A DNA stretch of 6,636 bases from Chersky-822 sp035553055 (GTDB lineage: Bacteria > Actinomycetota > Actinomycetes > Streptosporangiales > Streptosporangiaceae). Below, piece after piece: positions 5,793 through 6,636 of the stretch. The position numbers and the translations under genes were made by a program. Where the stretch lies: contig DATNEK010000134.1 in assembly GCA_035553055.1 (NCBI GenBank), forward strand, positions 1 to 6,636, in the 5' to 3' direction. Below the pieces are notes generated by a model. That model saw only the letters and a program-made list of their open reading frames with translations. It made no database searches and was not told where the DNA came from. Position 1 is the first letter of the stretch, and every line of letters starts with the position of its first letter.

Positions 5793-6636
5793 TCAGCGGC
5801 TGAGCCAGCGCTCCATGCAGGTTAGCAACTGCTCGGTGTCGACCGGCTTGGTCACGTAGTCACTGGCGCCCGCCGCGATGCTCTTGTCCCTGTCCCCGGC
5901 CATCGCCCGCGCCGTCACCGCGATCACCGGCAAATCGGCGAACTGCGGCATCTCGCGAATCGCGCGCGTGGTGGCGTACCCGTCTAGCTGCGGCATCATC
6001 ACGTCCATCAGCACCAGGTCGATGCCGCCGCCCTTGAGCGCCTCGATGCCGTGCTCGCCGTCGTCCGCGTGGATCACGGTCAGCCCGTACAGCTCGAGCA
6101 CGCCGGTAAGCGCGAACACATTGCGCGGATCGTCGTCGACGATTAGCACGCGCCGTCCGCGCAGGCTTTCGTGACCCGCGGGCCGGGTGACCGGCTGGAT
6201 GATTCCTGATGCGCCGTCGGCGCTTGGCGCACCTGTAGCGGGCCGCCGAAGAGTTGCGTCAGTCGCGCCGTCGGCGAGTGATGTGACAGGCAGAACAGTG
6301 CCTTCGACGAGGCCATCGACGGAGATGGGCAGATAGAGGGTGAACGTGCTTCCGGCGTCGAGCGAGCTCTTCACCGTGATCCGGCCGCCGAGCTGGGCCG
6401 CTACCTCACGGGAGATGGCCAGTCCTAGGCCGGTGCCGCCGTACCGCCTGCTCGTCGTTCCGTCGCCCTGCTGGAACGCGCCGAAAATGGTGGCCAGGCT
6501 CTCCTCGGCGATGCCGATGCCGGTATCGGCGACCGTGAACTCCACGCAGGCCTGACCATCACCGCGGCGCCCTGGGGCAAGCGATATCCGCACGCCCACG
6601 CTGCCGTGCCCGGTGAACTTGACCGCGTTGGACAGC
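5793..6636 (-). CDS. Hybrid sensor histidine kinase, C-terminal part (HATPase + receiver); N-terminus outside window
   Basis: The frame is open to the right edge, so only the last 280 or so residues are seen. The part starts inside the kinase ATP-binding domain: LSNAVKFTGHGSV (N box; Asn codon at 6627-6629), then DTGIGI (G1), FGAFQQGDGTTSRRYGGTGLGLAIS (F and G2 boxes, cited by their key Phe and Gly residues) and the closing STFTLYLP. After a linker of about 55 residues comes a receiver domain with an acidic DDD cluster, the phospho-acceptor Asp in LMDVMMP (codon 6003-6005), Thr in VIAVTA and Lys in VTKP, all intact, ending at TGA 5793. The histidine phosphorylation site and sensor domains must lie beyond the window. 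A GTG at 6599 is not a real start, because the N box lies upstream of it. The receiver probably passes phosphate on or feeds back on the kinase. It is the first visible gene of the kinase, GAF-ANTAR, phosphatase series. Confidence 0.93.
   Translation of the reverse strand, partial: LSNAVKFTGHGSVGVRISLAPGRRGDGQACVEFTVADTGIGIAEESLATIFGAFQQGDGTTSRRYGGTGLGLAISREVAAQLGGRITVKSSLDAGSTFTLYLPISVDGLVEGTVLPVTSLADGATDATLRRPATGAPSADGASGIIQPVTRPAGHESLRGRRVLIVDDDPRNVFALTGVLELYGLTVIHADDGEHGIEALKGGGIDLVLMDVMMPQLDGYATTRAIREMPQFADLPVIAVTARAMAGDRDKSIAAGASDYVTKPVDTEQLLTCMERWLSR

Noticed and set aside
6597..6599. GTG as the start of a separate 268-residue kinase fragment
   Set aside because: The upstream in-frame codons encode the kinase N box (LSNAVKFTG), so the gene continues beyond the window edge.

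Overview
The window comes from a high-GC actinomycete. The DNA is strongly GC-biased with G/C-ending codons, and it carries a WhiB protein, a SigB/SigF-type sigma factor and a GAF-ANTAR protein, a combination typical of Actinomycetota. The genus cannot be fixed from the sequence. Coding density is very high: six genes, with no gap longer than about 105 bases. I see no RNA gene, mobile element or CRISPR array.

Layout: (1) 25-1713, minus strand: a LigD-type DNA end-joining protein with an N-terminal 3'-phosphoesterase domain and a C-terminal primase-like polymerase domain, but no ligase domain. (2) 1714-1796: a short divergent intergenic region. (3) 1797-2069 and 2122-2946, plus strand: a 90-residue WhiB-like iron-sulphur regulator followed by a SigB/SigF-family sigma factor, probably one transcript. 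(4) 2943-4916, minus strand: a PAS-GAF-PP2C (SpoIIE/RsbU-type) serine phosphatase, whose stop codon overlaps the sigma factor's stop in one CTAG. (5) 4968-5687, minus strand: a GAF-ANTAR predicted RNA-binding antiterminator. (6) 5793 to the right edge, minus strand: the C-terminal end of a hybrid histidine kinase (HATPase then receiver), whose N-terminus lies beyond the window.

The genes from 1797 to the right edge read as a stress-signalling island. A hybrid kinase, a GAF-ANTAR protein and an RsbU-like phosphatase lie in series on the minus strand and face a WhiB-sigma pair. PP2C phosphatases of this type usually act on phosphorylated STAS anti-anti-sigma factors, and so release SigB/SigF-type sigma factors from RsbW-like anti-sigma factors. 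Neither an RsbW-like nor a STAS protein is encoded here, so the link is inferred from gene neighbourhood. The end-joining gene is divergent from this island and may be unrelated, or may belong to the same stress or dormancy programme.

I found no clearly new biological system. The best leads are the ligase-less phosphoesterase-polymerase fusion with a His-to-Gln change in its polymerase motif, the sigma/phosphatase/ANTAR/kinase arrangement, and the shared CTAG stop.
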